From contig JAHZHL010000015.1 of the NCBI GenBank assembly GCA_019420305.1, forward strand, positions 62,001 to 126,000: 64,000 nucleotides of DNA, given 5' to 3'. Source of the DNA: Bacillota bacterium. Its GTDB lineage: Bacteria > Bacillota > Clostridia > Peptostreptococcales > Anaerovoracaceae. The notes under the pieces were generated by a model. The model did no database searches and had not been told where the DNA came from. It worked only from the letters and a program-made list of their open reading frames with translations. The position numbers and the translations under genes were made by a program. This document shows, one piece after another, positions 16,570 to 25,453 of this stretch. Position 1 is the first letter of the stretch; each line of letters begins with the position of its first letter.

Positions 16570-17970
16570 ATGAAAGCAATTATTCCCAATATTGACGAGA
16601 CCTCCAAACGGCCCTATTACCTTCAGCTTTACGATTACATAAAGAACGCGATTCTTTCCGGAGAAATTTCCACAGGAGAAAAGCTCCCTTCTCTCCGCAA
16701 TCTTTCTAAATCACTGGGGCTCAGTATGACGACCGTGGAGCTTGCCTACAGCCAGCTCGCGGTCGAAGGGTATATTTACAGCCGACCGCAGTCCGGCTAT
16801 TACGCGGACAATGTCCGCACACCCGGAGCTGTACCGGTCTTGAAAAAAATGGACAGTTCGCCGCTGGATCAGACTCTGGAGGCACAGGAACCGGAATACT
16901 ATTACGATCCGGACTGCTTTGACTTTAATAAATGGAAAAAATGTGTAAATAAGGTCATTACCGAGTATTCACCGCTGCTATTTTTTGAAAGCGATCCCCA
17001 GGGCGAAAAGGCGCTGCGGTACGAAATCGCCAAATATCTCTACCAGTCCAGAGGTGTTTCCTGTACTTCCTCTCAGATTGTGATCGGGGCGGGTACACAG
17101 CAGCTGACAAACCAGCTTACCAATATTCTGAAAGCCATGTCCATCGATCACATCGCGGTGGAGGATCCCGGTTATATACCGGTCATTAACATTTTCCGCG
17201 ACAGAGGATTCGCCATCACTCCTGTAAAAGTAGGAAAGGAAGGGGTTCGTATCGAAAAACTGCCCTCTAATATCCGCTCCGCGGTCTATGTAAGTCCCTC
17301 CAATCAGGTTCTTACCGGCGCCGTCATGCCCATCGGCCGCAGGTACGAACTCCTGGACTGGGCTTTTCAGAACAACAGCATCATCATGGAAGATGACTAC
17401 GACAGCGAGCTCCGCTATTTCGGAAAACCGATCCCTGCTCTGCAGGGCCTTGACACCAAGGGAAGCGTCGTATACCTGGGCTCCTTTTCGGCAACCCTTT
17501 TTCCCTCCATTAAAATCAGTTATATGGTGCTTCCTCCCGCCATGTCGGAGATCTTTCAGAAAATCCGGGATGACTATACCCAGACCTGTTCGAAGATGGA
17601 GCAGCTCACTTTAGCTCTGTTTATGGAAAAGGGATTTTATCAGACCAATATCAAAAAGCTGCGCAGTCTGTACGCCCAGAAGCTGCAGACCATTCTGCGC
17701 TGCTTGAAAACGGATTTTACCGATCCCATCAACACCGCCTCCGGCCTTACCGTCATTGTTCGGATTAACAGTAAAAAAAATGCCGACACCCTTTGCGCGG
17801 AAGCGCGCAGCCTGGGGATCACCGCGTTTCCCGCGTTTTCCCCGGTCTCCGCAAATACAAGCAGCAAAGCGCCGTCCGATCCCGTGCCGCTGGTTTTGTA
17901 CTATAACCAGATTCCTTTAAAGGATATTCCGGAAGCGGTCAGAGAACTGCTGGAAAAGTGGCGCGCATAA
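16570..17970 (+). CDS. MocR-type transcriptional regulator (GntR wHTH fused to aminotransferase fold)
   Basis: 466 residues. Residues 1-80 are a GntR winged helix (YLQLYDYIKNAILSGEIS, then LPSLRNLSKSLGLSMTTVELAY). The rest is a fold-type I aminotransferase domain with the conserved VEDPGYIP, YVSPSNQ, EDDYDSELRY and the PLP-binding Lys in LFPSIKISYM. Such proteins sense PLP or an amino compound and regulate neighbouring genes. It is divergent from the ECF S-component gene with a 111-bp gap. A PdxR-like role is inference. Confidence 0.92.
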   Translation: MKAIIPNIDETSKRPYYLQLYDYIKNAILSGEISTGEKLPSLRNLSKSLGLSMTTVELAYSQLAVEGYIYSRPQSGYYADNVRTPGAVPVLKKMDSSPLDQTLEAQEPEYYYDPDCFDFNKWKKCVNKVITEYSPLLFFESDPQGEKALRYEIAKYLYQSRGVSCTSSQIVIGAGTQQLTNQLTNILKAMSIDHIAVEDPGYIPVINIFRDRGFAITPVKVGKEGVRIEKLPSNIRSAVYVSPSNQVLTGAVMPIGRRYELLDWAFQNNSIIMEDDYDSELRYFGKPIPALQGLDTKGSVVYLGSFSATLFPSIKISYMVLPPAMSEIFQKIRDDYTQTCSKMEQLTLALFMEKGFYQTNIKKLRSLYAQKLQTILRCLKTDFTDPINTASGLTVIVRINSKKNADTLCAEARSLGITAFPAFSPVSANTSSKAPSDPVPLVLYYNQIPLKDIPEAVRELLEKWRA

Positions 17971-18000
17971 GCAACGCCATTTTACGGCAAAAAACAAAAC

Positions 18001-18050
18001 ACTGCGGAAAGCGTTTCGCATCCCGCAGTATTCTGCTGTTTTGTGTTTTA
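18001..18050. terminator. Terminator between MocR and hydA
   Basis: ACTGCGG (18001-18007) pairs with CCGCAGT (18023-18029), followed by a T-rich stretch on the plus strand. AAAAAACAAAA on the other side gives a T-rich tail for minus transcripts, so it may serve both convergent genes. Confidence 0.65.
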
Positions 18051-19757
18051 TTATTTATAATGTAAAAGGTGGTGAGCCTTGTCACCCGCAAGGAGACCGT
18101 TGTACAGCGCTTCTGCAACCGGGTTTTCCGCGGAAAGTTTTACATTGGACATCCGATCCGCCTCATACATACCCGCCGAACGTTCCGGTTTTGCTCTGTC
18201 AGCAACAAACGGCTGACCGGCTCCGGCAATACATCCGCCTTCGCACGCCATTACTTCTACGAAATCATAATGTACTTCCCCGGACTGGATTTTCTGAATC
18301 AAGTTTTCCGCGTTTTTCAGACCGCTTACAACCGCGATGGACAGTTCCCTGTCTTTATATGGAACCTTCACTTCTTTCAGACCGTCAAATCCTCTGACAC
18401 CGGTGAAGGAAATATCCGCAAGATGATATCGCGCTTCTTCCCCCATGACATAGCGGATTACCGCCTCGGTCACGCCTCCGGTTACGCCGAAAATAATACC
18501 CGCGCCGCTGGCGATTCCAAATGGCATATCTACGGCTTCCGGCATAATATCTTCGAAACGCAGACCTGCTTCCCGAATCATGTTGGCAAGTTCTACGGTT
18601 GTAATGGAGTGAGCGATTGTCGCTTCATCACCGTAGGTCATATCATCTCTATGAATCTCATATTTCTTCGCTGTACAAGGCATGATCGCCACAACCTTTG
18701 TCTTCTTCGGCTTTTTGCCTTTTTCATTGAGTTTTGCCCGTTCTTTCAGAACAGAACCCAGCATCTCCATCGGAGATTTGCAGCTCGAAACATTATCCAG
18801 CAATTCCGGATGGTTGATTTCCGCGTAGCGTACCCACGCCGGGCAGCAGGATGTAAAGAGCGGAAGCTCATTATCTCCCCTTTCCAGCTTCGCCATCAGT
18901 TCTCTTGCTTCCTCGATAACCGTAAGGTCCGCGCCGGTAGCGGTATCATAAACTTCGTCAAATCCCATTCTTCTCAGGGCTCCAACGATTTTTCCCATTA
19001 CATTGGTTCCCTTCGGCATATCAAACTCATCTCCCAGCGCAACCCGGACAGCAGGCGCAATCTGAGCAACAACAATCGTATCATCATCATAAAGGTCTTC
19101 CCACAACGCGTCTAAGTCATTTTTAATTGTAATTGCTCCTGTTGGACAGATTGCCGCGCACTGACCGCAGTTCACGCAATTCGTCTCGGAGATTGGCATA
19201 TTGAATGCCGTGGTAACCTGCATATTGGATCCTCTGTACGCATAGTCAATAGCGCCTACATTCTGGATTTCCGCACACATACGCACGCAGTCCCCGCAGA
19301 TAATACACTTATTCGGGTCTCTGCTGATGGAAAGAGAGGAATCATCCTTCTCGTCCCAGATACTGTAAGGCTCGAAGCGTACATCTTTCAGGCCGAAGCG
19401 CTGCGCCAGATCCTGCAGCTTACAGTCAAAGTTTTTTTCGCAGGTTGTACAATCCCTGCAGTGATCCGCCAGCATCAGTTCCAGAATCATTCTTCTGTAT
19501 TTCTGAAGCCGCGGTGTATTGGTCTTTATTTCCATGCCGGAGCGCGGCGGAGTGGAACAGGATGCCATGATTTCACCATGCTTTCCCTCCACTACGCACA
19601 TTCTGCATGCTCCGTATGTAGATAAAGCTGAATAGTAACACAGAGTCGGCAGGTCAATTCCCGCTTTTCTGATTACATCTAAGATATTTTTCTCTCCCTC
19701 AATCGCTACAGGGAGACCGTCAATTACCATAAACTTTTTATTATTCATTGTATTCAT
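18051..19757 (-). CDS. hydA: [FeFe] hydrogenase catalytic subunit
   Basis: 568 residues. A [2Fe-2S] domain has Cys40, Cys51, Cys54 and Cys67. A His-ligated [4Fe-4S] site follows (His100, Cys104, Cys107, Cys113), then two ferredoxin motifs CIICGDCVRMC and CVNCGQCAAIC. The H-cluster signatures L1 TSCCPAW, L2 MPCTAKKYE and L3 MACEGGCIAGAGQP are complete. This is a group A multi-subunit enzyme. With the two upstream genes it forms a HydABC-type NADH/ferredoxin-linked, probably electron-bifurcating, hydrogenase in the cytosol. The ATG at 19757 has GGAGG 10 nt upstream, within the end of hydB. Maturation genes hydEFG are not in the window. Confidence 0.97.
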   Translation of the reverse strand: MNTMNNKKFMVIDGLPVAIEGEKNILDVIRKAGIDLPTLCYYSALSTYGACRMCVVEGKHGEIMASCSTPPRSGMEIKTNTPRLQKYRRMILELMLADHCRDCTTCEKNFDCKLQDLAQRFGLKDVRFEPYSIWDEKDDSSLSISRDPNKCIICGDCVRMCAEIQNVGAIDYAYRGSNMQVTTAFNMPISETNCVNCGQCAAICPTGAITIKNDLDALWEDLYDDDTIVVAQIAPAVRVALGDEFDMPKGTNVMGKIVGALRRMGFDEVYDTATGADLTVIEEARELMAKLERGDNELPLFTSCCPAWVRYAEINHPELLDNVSSCKSPMEMLGSVLKERAKLNEKGKKPKKTKVVAIMPCTAKKYEIHRDDMTYGDEATIAHSITTVELANMIREAGLRFEDIMPEAVDMPFGIASGAGIIFGVTGGVTEAVIRYVMGEEARYHLADISFTGVRGFDGLKEVKVPYKDRELSIAVVSGLKNAENLIQKIQSGEVHYDFVEVMACEGGCIAGAGQPFVADRAKPERSAGMYEADRMSNVKLSAENPVAEALYNGLLAGDKAHHLLHYK

Positions 19758-19762
19758 TGTGA

Positions 19763-21640
19763 TTAAGCCTCCTTGATCGCTTTGAATTTACAGGACTCCA
19801 GACAGGCACCGCACTTGATGCACTTGCTCTGGTCGATTTCGAACGGTTCTTTTACCTTTCCGCTGATCGCGTCAACCGGGCAGACTCTTGAGCAGAGACT
19901 GCAGCCCTTGCAAAGAGACGGTTCGATGTAAATTTTCTTCAGCGCCTGGCAGGTCTTGGTTCTGCAGTGCTTATCCTGAATATGTTCAATGTACTCATCT
20001 CTGAAGTATTTCAGCGTGGAAACAACCGGATTTGCAGCTGTTTTCCCCAGTCCGCACAACGCCGTGGAGGTGATGGTGTCGGACAGCTCTTCCAGCATAT
20101 CCAGATCGGACATTTCGCCCTTTCCGGCAACGATCTTTTCCAGAATTTCCAGCATTCTTCTGGTACCTTCTCTGCAAGGTACACATTTTCCGCAGGATTC
20201 GTTCTGGGTGAAGTTCATGAAGAATCTCGCTACTTCAACCATACAGGTATCTTCATCCATTACAACCAGCCCGCCGGAGCCAATCATAGCACCCGCTTTT
20301 TTCAGGCTGTCAAAATCCAGAGGCAGATCCAGATGTTCTTCTGTCAGACAGGCTCCGGACGGTCCGCCGATCTGTACGGCTTTGAATTTCTTTCCGCCTC
20401 TTACGCCGCCGCCTACGTCGAAGATAATATGTCTTAAAGTTGTTCCCATCGGAACTTCGATGAGTCCTGTGTTCACAATGTTTCCGGTCAGAGCAAACGC
20501 TTTGGTTCCCGGGCTCTTTTCCGGTCCGATGCCTTTATACCAGTCCGCTCCGTTTTTAATAATGATCGGCACATTGGCAAAGGTTTCTACGTTGTTCAGC
20601 AGAGTCGGCTTGCCGAACAGTCCGTGTTCTACCGTTCTTGGCGGTTTTACACGCGGCATACCTCTGTCCCCTTCGATAGAAGTGGTCAGCGCGCTGCCTT
20701 CGCCGCATACGAACGCGCCCGCGCCCTTTACAATATGAATATCAAAGTCAAATCCTGTTCCCAGGATGTTTTTTCCCAGAATTCCGTATTTTCTGCAGTC
20801 GGTAATCGCCTTATCCAATCTTTGTACAGCCAGCGGATACTCAGCTCTTACATAGATATATCCTTCTTTCGCGCCTGCCGCGTATCCCGCGATCATCATG
20901 CCTTCCAGCATTTTATGCGGGTCTCCTTCCATGATGCTTCTGTCCATGAAAGCGCCCGGGTCTCCCTCGTCACCGTTGCAGACTACATATTTAATCGGGT
21001 CTTTCTGCGATTTTACCTGGGTCCATTTTCTTCCCGCAGGAAAACCGCCGCCTCCTCTTCCTCTCAGGTTGGAGTCATAAATTGTTTTTACAATGTCGTC
21101 CGGCGTAATGTCAAACAGGCATTTTTCCAGCGAACTGTAACCGCCGTACGCAATATATTCTTCGATGGATTCCGCGTCAATCTGTCCGCAGTCTTCCAGT
21201 ACGATTCTTTCCTGGTTCTTATAGAACGGGATTTCCTCCTGCACCGGGTAAGTAATGCCGTCTCTGGAATAAATCAGACGATCAATCACCTCATCTTTGA
21301 CAATAGACTTTTCTACGATTTCTTCGCAGTCATCCAGTGAAACTTTCAGATATAACAGTTTTGCCGGCTCAATGCGGAGCAGCGGTCCCATTTCACAAAA
21401 TCCGTGGCACCCGCTCTTTTTCAGGCCGATATGATTTCCCTCTTCTTCTTTTTCCAGATTCACCTGACAATTCAGGCCTTTTTCCTCAATCAGTTCCTTT
21501 AATCTTTCATAAATCTCCATGGACCCGCCGGCCACACAGCCCGTTCCTCCGCAGACATAAATTTTCTTTGTCTGACGATCGATCTGTTCCAGAAAAGCTT
21601 CTCTGGATTTCTGCAGCATTTCTCTGTTTTCAATTGCCAT
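19763..21640 (-). CDS. hydB: NADH-binding hydrogenase subunit HydB (NuoF-like)
   Basis: 625 residues. An N-terminal thioredoxin-like [2Fe-2S] domain (VCGGTGCVAGGS, later GCHGFCEMGP) is followed by the FMN- and NADH-binding NuoF core (GRGGGGFPAGRKW, VVCNGDEGDPGAFMD). The NuoF iron-sulfur site is ESCGKCVPCREG. The C-terminus has two [4Fe-4S] motifs (CKGCSLCSRVC, CIKCGACLESC). It is the flavin subunit that exchanges electrons with NAD(H). GGGAG lies 7 nt before the ATG at 21640. Middle gene of hydC-hydB-hydA, with a 5-bp gap to hydA. Confidence 0.97.
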   Translation of the reverse strand: MAIENREMLQKSREAFLEQIDRQTKKIYVCGGTGCVAGGSMEIYERLKELIEEKGLNCQVNLEKEEEGNHIGLKKSGCHGFCEMGPLLRIEPAKLLYLKVSLDDCEEIVEKSIVKDEVIDRLIYSRDGITYPVQEEIPFYKNQERIVLEDCGQIDAESIEEYIAYGGYSSLEKCLFDITPDDIVKTIYDSNLRGRGGGGFPAGRKWTQVKSQKDPIKYVVCNGDEGDPGAFMDRSIMEGDPHKMLEGMMIAGYAAGAKEGYIYVRAEYPLAVQRLDKAITDCRKYGILGKNILGTGFDFDIHIVKGAGAFVCGEGSALTTSIEGDRGMPRVKPPRTVEHGLFGKPTLLNNVETFANVPIIIKNGADWYKGIGPEKSPGTKAFALTGNIVNTGLIEVPMGTTLRHIIFDVGGGVRGGKKFKAVQIGGPSGACLTEEHLDLPLDFDSLKKAGAMIGSGGLVVMDEDTCMVEVARFFMNFTQNESCGKCVPCREGTRRMLEILEKIVAGKGEMSDLDMLEELSDTITSTALCGLGKTAANPVVSTLKYFRDEYIEHIQDKHCRTKTCQALKKIYIEPSLCKGCSLCSRVCPVDAISGKVKEPFEIDQSKCIKCGACLESCKFKAIKEA

Positions 21641-21655
21641 TTTTGTGCTCCCTTC

Positions 21656-22120
21656 CTACTTTAATTCCGAAAGAAGGTCTACCGCCTTCTCCGGGGTCAT
21701 TGCCGGATGTACTTTGTCGTTTACCGTCAGAACCGGCGCCAGGCCACAGGCTCCGAGACACGATACGGTTTCAACTGTGTACATCAGATCATCCGTCGTG
21801 TTCTTGCCGTCCGTAAGGCCCAGTTCTTTTCTGAGGGCTTCCAGAATCGGAATGGATTTCCGCACATGGCAGGCTGTGCCGTCGCAGATTTTAATCACGT
21901 ATTTGCCTTTCGGTGTAAGCGAGAAGTTTTCATAGAAAGTCGCGATACTATAAATCTTTGCGAGGCTTACACCCAGCTTTTCCGACAGATAGTCGAACGA
22001 TTCGCGAGGCAGGTACCGGTATTCTTCCTGGATATCCTGCAGGATCGCAACAATCGGTTTTTCACCGCTGTGGGCATTAATGATTTCATCAATTTTTTGA
22101 TACAGTTCTTTATTGTCCAT
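21656..22120 (-). CDS. hydC: Hydrogenase subunit HydC (NuoE-like)
   Basis: 154 residues of the thioredoxin-like [2Fe-2S] NuoE family. The four ligands are in CDGTACHVR and SCLGACGLAP. The N-terminal helical region (IVAILQDIQEEYRYLPRES) is normal for the family. It passes electrons between HydB and HydA or serves structurally in HydABC enzymes. First gene of the operon, with AGGAGG shortly before the ATG at 22120. A possible Rex site lies 50 bp upstream. Confidence 0.96.
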   Translation of the reverse strand: MDNKELYQKIDEIINAHSGEKPIVAILQDIQEEYRYLPRESFDYLSEKLGVSLAKIYSIATFYENFSLTPKGKYVIKICDGTACHVRKSIPILEALRKELGLTDGKNTTDDLMYTVETVSCLGACGLAPVLTVNDKVHPAMTPEKAVDLLSELK

Positions 22121-22169
22121 AATTTCCTCCTGAATAGAGTTCTTTTGAAAAGAAATACTCTGGCATGCG

Positions 22170-22187
22170 TTGTTATTAGTTTAACGC
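22170..22187. promoter_or_regulatory. Possible Rex operator upstream of hydCBA
   Basis: TTGTTATTAGTTTAACGC has the half-sites TTGTTA and TAAC at the right N6 spacing for the clostridial Rex consensus (TTGTTAANNNNTTAACAA) but loses the final AA. It lies 50 bp before the hydC start. Hydrogenase genes are plausible NADH-responsive targets; the match is partial. Confidence 0.25.
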
Positions 22188-22503
22188 AATTTTGTTACTA
22201 TGCTTTATCTGTTTTTTCTTCTCACATTTTTAATTTTACTGGTCAAATTGCGGTTTGTCTAGCCTAACTTATGTACTTTTTTGCTTTCTTTTTATAATTT
22301 TAAAGGTTTTTCGGAATTTCTGCAAAACCCGAATTACAATTCTATGATTAAAATTCACTTTTATTTTTGTCCATTTTCGCTTTATTGTACGAAAGTGATT
22401 GATATTTTTTTAACTATGTGTTTTATCCCTGCTTCTTTCTGCATGCCCTCACCTTCACGCAGAGTTCTTGCTGTACGAATATCCTGCCGCACACAAAAAG
22501 TAT

Positions 22504-22533
22504 TTGAGATTTTTTGGTTCTATATGGTATAAT
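22504..22533 (+). promoter_or_regulatory. Predicted promoter before the terminated leader
   Basis: TTGAGA (22504-22509) and TATAAT (22528-22533) are 18 bp apart. Transcription would start near 22540, directly before the hairpin at 22553. Confidence 0.65.
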
Positions 22534-22552
22534 TCAAGTGTTGTGTAGCGAA

Positions 22553-22587
22553 AGCGTAAGTCCAAACGGACTTACGCTTTTTCTTTT
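22553..22587 (+). terminator. Leader terminator (attenuator) before the truncated MFS gene
   Basis: AGCGTAAGTCC and GGACTTACGCT form a perfect 11-bp stem with an AAAC loop, followed by TTTTTCTTTT. It lies only about 13 nt after the predicted transcription start. A second hairpin (AAAAGGAG...CTCCTTTT, 22597-22616) follows. It would cut most transcripts to about 48 nt before they reach the gene at 22677. Confidence 0.75.
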
Positions 22588-22676
22588 ATACTCGAAAAAG
22601 GAGCGTATCTCCTTTTACAAATATGCGGTCTGTTCTGATTTTTTATTGCATAATACAGAAAGGAAAGTGATTTTAT

Positions 22677-22835
22677 ATGATTTATAAAGAAAACAGACGA
22701 AAAAATCTTACTCTTGCAATTTTATCCCTATCCCTGCTGACGGTCATGGCCGGAGCGGCTGTCGCTCCGGCCCTCAATACCATCAAAGCCTACTTCAATG
22801 GAGTGAATCAGACTCTGACACAGATGATTATCAGC
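22677..22835 (+). pseudogene. Truncated MFS transporter (first ~52 codons only)
   Basis: The first codons read like the start of a drug-efflux MFS protein (LTLAILSLSLLTVMAGAA, VAPALNTIKAYF, TQMIISIP). After about residue 52 the frame changes character abruptly and becomes the antisense of the neighbouring YfhO gene. It has a ribosome site (AAAGGAAAGTG), a promoter and a leader terminator of its own. The rest of the transporter is missing from the window. A deletion or rearrangement joined its 5' end to the 3' end of yfhO; an assembly error is the main alternative. The family call rests on a short stretch. Confidence 0.7.
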
Positions 22836-25433
22836 ATCCCCGTTCTGCCGTTTCCGCACAAAGCAAAGTGCCACAAGGATACCGATTCCGCAGAGGCTGA
22901 CGAGAATTCCCGGGATAAAGCCATCCGGAAGGTAAGTCAGACAGATCTCATGCTCACCCGCGCTCAGATGCGCCGCGAGGAAGGCGCCGCCAAAGGTTTC
23001 CGTTTCCACTTTTTCTCCGTCCACTTCCAAAGTCCAGCCCTTCTCATAAGGAATCGACGTCACAAAGAAGCCGTTCTCTTTCACCTGAATGGTTCCGGAA
23101 ATTTCGGTATCGCTGTAAGCATCCACCTGGAGCGTTTCATCATCCAGCAGCGCGTAGGCCCGATCCCACGCGTCCATATCCATCCCGCAGGCATACGCTG
23201 TAATGTCTCCAGCCTGACCGGTTTCGTACTGAATATCAATGATAATGCGTTCTCCCGCTTCACACTCTCCAAGACTTACGATGGCGCCGCAGTCCTCGGT
23301 CAGCTGTACCAGTTCTCCGTTTTCCCGTCTGGCTGTAATGCTCTCCGCGCCGGCAGTCTCTACATAAACATATACCTGCTGACTGCTGCGGGAAGTAAAC
23401 GTAAGCTTTGCTGTCCCCTGGGAACCCGAATCCACAGAAGCGCAATTCACTTTCCCATCCTCATAGTTTCCCAGAGAAACACCTTCTCCCGAAAGAACCG
23501 GAGAATCAATACGCCGGAAAATCGTTTCTCCGCTTCCCGTCGCCAGTCTCACAAACTCCTCCAACACGGAGAAGGGATTCGTCTGCTCAATATCCCAATC
23601 TTCCGCCACAGCGGAGTTTACCATATACCCGACGGACAGATCATACGGATTTTCGTAAAGAGCGGTCAGATTTTTACCGCCGGCGAGTTCCAGAGCGCTT
23701 TCGCCGGTCACCGGTCTGCCTCTGCTGATGATATACTTCACATTCAGCATCGCGTTCAGCACCGGAGTGGTCATAACATAATTGTAGCGGTTTTTCGCGT
23801 CTTCCGCTTCCAGGCCGATCCGATCCATAAAGTAAGATACCGATCCATTCACGGTAGAGGAAAACTCCGATACCCCGGGATAATGATACAGCATCGGTGA
23901 ATTCAGAATCAGAGGATTGGCGACCTCCATCCGGTAAAACCCATCATCCCTCTGTCTGGTTTCCCGCACCAACTCTTCCACTTCCCGGCTCTCCGCGAAG
24001 TATTCATTCCGATCCGTATAGCTGACCGTCTCCACGCCGATAGCAGTCTGATTCATCAGTTCCGCGGACACGATTACCAGAAGAATAAAGCACATCAGCG
24101 TCTCCGGGTATTTTTTGAGCCGATAAACAGCCAGGAAGCCACAATAAGCAAAGAGCAGCAGCAGACATACATAAGCGAATTCCGGGCGCAGCTGTCCCTC
24201 ATAGAACTTTTCGGCAAGGAAAACATACGCTGTCCCCGCCGCGCATACCGCGCCAATTTGCCCGCCGCTGACCCTCTTGACGCCGAGGAACGCTTCATAC
24301 GCCAGAATTACCAGCAGGAAAGAGACTACAAAGGAATACCGGTACGGAAGCTGATTGGGAAAATGGAACCCATGCCACATAAAATCCAGCTTGTTGCAGT
24401 TGAGACTGAGAAACAGGAACCCTAAAAGCGCGCAGTTCAGCAGCTTTTTCCGAAGAGAAATCCGTCTGCTGAGCAGAAAAAACACAAACAGAATAACCGA
24501 AAGCAGTCCGCAGTACACATTTGGCAGCCCCTCCCGGACGGTAGGCTCTACATTGGGCAGCAGATTGGTAAACAGATCCAGAAGGGACTGGTAAAAGGTC
24601 GTTTCCCGTGGCATTTCCGAATCAATGTAGTAGGTATTCTGCAGACTGAGGAAGGTCGGAAGCAACGTCACTCCCGCGATGAAAATCCCCGTAAAGGAAC
24701 ATAGTACCGCCTTTCCCGTCACCTGCAGGCAGCCTCTGGCGCCCAGCCGTCTTCTCCTGGAAAAATACAGGATCGGAAAATAAAAAAAGATAAAAATGCA
24801 GACCATTCCGCCGATATAATAGTTGGTTATCATCAGAGCCGCCAGGGAAAGGGTATACAACTTAAAGCTGCCCCGATCAATCAGCCGATTCAGACCCAGT
24901 ATACATAAAGGAAGAATCGCCACCGCGTCCAGCCACATCAGGCACCAGTAATAGCCCAGCACATAGGCGCACAGCGCATACATAGAAGAGAAGGCCACTG
25001 TCGCCAGATCGCATCTTCCGTGCATACCCCGCAGATACACCGCCATAAAGGCGCCGGCAAGTCCGATCTTAATCAGTATGATCAGTGTCACCGCTTCCAT
25101 CAGCCAGGCATCCGGAACAAAAATCGTCAGAAAATAGAGGGGGCTTGCCGCGTAGTAGGACATCAGCGCGAGAAAATTCGTTCCCAGTCCCCCGTTCCAG
25201 GAGTACAGCAGACTTCCGCCGTTCTGCAGCTTTTCATGCAGTTCGCTGATAAACGGATAGTACTGATGATACATGTCAATTACCGCGACCTGGTTCTCTC
25301 CGAACGGATAAAATCCCATGGCCGCGTAAGCGATAAACAACAGAAAAAACGGCACGAAAAAGGCCAGAAAAACATAACGGTTACGATAGAAAAAATTACC
25401 GATTCCCGATATGCCTCCAGTTTTTAATCTCAT
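22728..25433 (-). CDS. YfhO-family multi-pass membrane protein with replaced C-terminus
   Basis: About 901 residues. There are twelve or so membrane helices in the first 480 residues, then a large extracytoplasmic domain and a last membrane helix near residue 850. The N-terminal luminal loop (YPFGENQVAVIDMYHQYYPF) is the YfhO (PF09586) signature; such proteins are GT-C-like and are linked to lipoteichoic acid glycosylation. After FVRKRQNG the final 36 or so codons are antisense to the truncated MFS gene, so the natural end has probably been lost. Two ATGs (25439, 25433): GGAGG is 2 and 8 nt away, so 25433 is chosen. Confidence 0.85.
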   Translation of the reverse strand: MRLKTGGISGIGNFFYRNRYVFLAFFVPFFLLFIAYAAMGFYPFGENQVAVIDMYHQYYPFISELHEKLQNGGSLLYSWNGGLGTNFLALMSYYAASPLYFLTIFVPDAWLMEAVTLIILIKIGLAGAFMAVYLRGMHGRCDLATVAFSSMYALCAYVLGYYWCLMWLDAVAILPLCILGLNRLIDRGSFKLYTLSLAALMITNYYIGGMVCIFIFFYFPILYFSRRRRLGARGCLQVTGKAVLCSFTGIFIAGVTLLPTFLSLQNTYYIDSEMPRETTFYQSLLDLFTNLLPNVEPTVREGLPNVYCGLLSVILFVFFLLSRRISLRKKLLNCALLGFLFLSLNCNKLDFMWHGFHFPNQLPYRYSFVVSFLLVILAYEAFLGVKRVSGGQIGAVCAAGTAYVFLAEKFYEGQLRPEFAYVCLLLLFAYCGFLAVYRLKKYPETLMCFILLVIVSAELMNQTAIGVETVSYTDRNEYFAESREVEELVRETRQRDDGFYRMEVANPLILNSPMLYHYPGVSEFSSTVNGSVSYFMDRIGLEAEDAKNRYNYVMTTPVLNAMLNVKYIISRGRPVTGESALELAGGKNLTALYENPYDLSVGYMVNSAVAEDWDIEQTNPFSVLEEFVRLATGSGETIFRRIDSPVLSGEGVSLGNYEDGKVNCASVDSGSQGTAKLTFTSRSSQQVYVYVETAGAESITARRENGELVQLTEDCGAIVSLGECEAGERIIIDIQYETGQAGDITAYACGMDMDAWDRAYALLDDETLQVDAYSDTEISGTIQVKENGFFVTSIPYEKGWTLEVDGEKVETETFGGAFLAAHLSAGEHEICLTYLPDGFIPGILVSLCGIGILVALCFVRKRQNGDADNHLCQSLIHSIEVGFDGIEGRSDSRSGHDRQQG

Positions 25434-25453
25434 TCTCATCCCCTCCCTTTTCC

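Larger units (their letters stand above)
22121..22676. other. Intergenic region between hydC and a truncated transporter
   Basis: An AT-rich gap of 556 bp. It holds a possible Rex site near hydC and, at its right end, a strong plus-strand promoter followed by a terminator hairpin. Between about 22200 and 22500 I see no gene or clear structure; short frames there have no Shine-Dalgarno or family signature. Confidence 0.6.

Noticed and set aside
22170..22200. GTTATTA and GTTACTA 22 bp apart, resembling the LytTR repeats
   Set aside because: Wrong orientation relative to hydC, no TTT before the first, spacing 22 not 21, and no TGATAAAAT follows. The Rex reading is slightly better.
22281..22532. 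Short plus-strand frame in the hydC-transporter gap
   Set aside because: Very AT-rich, Phe/Cys-heavy, no ribosome site and it runs through the predicted promoter.
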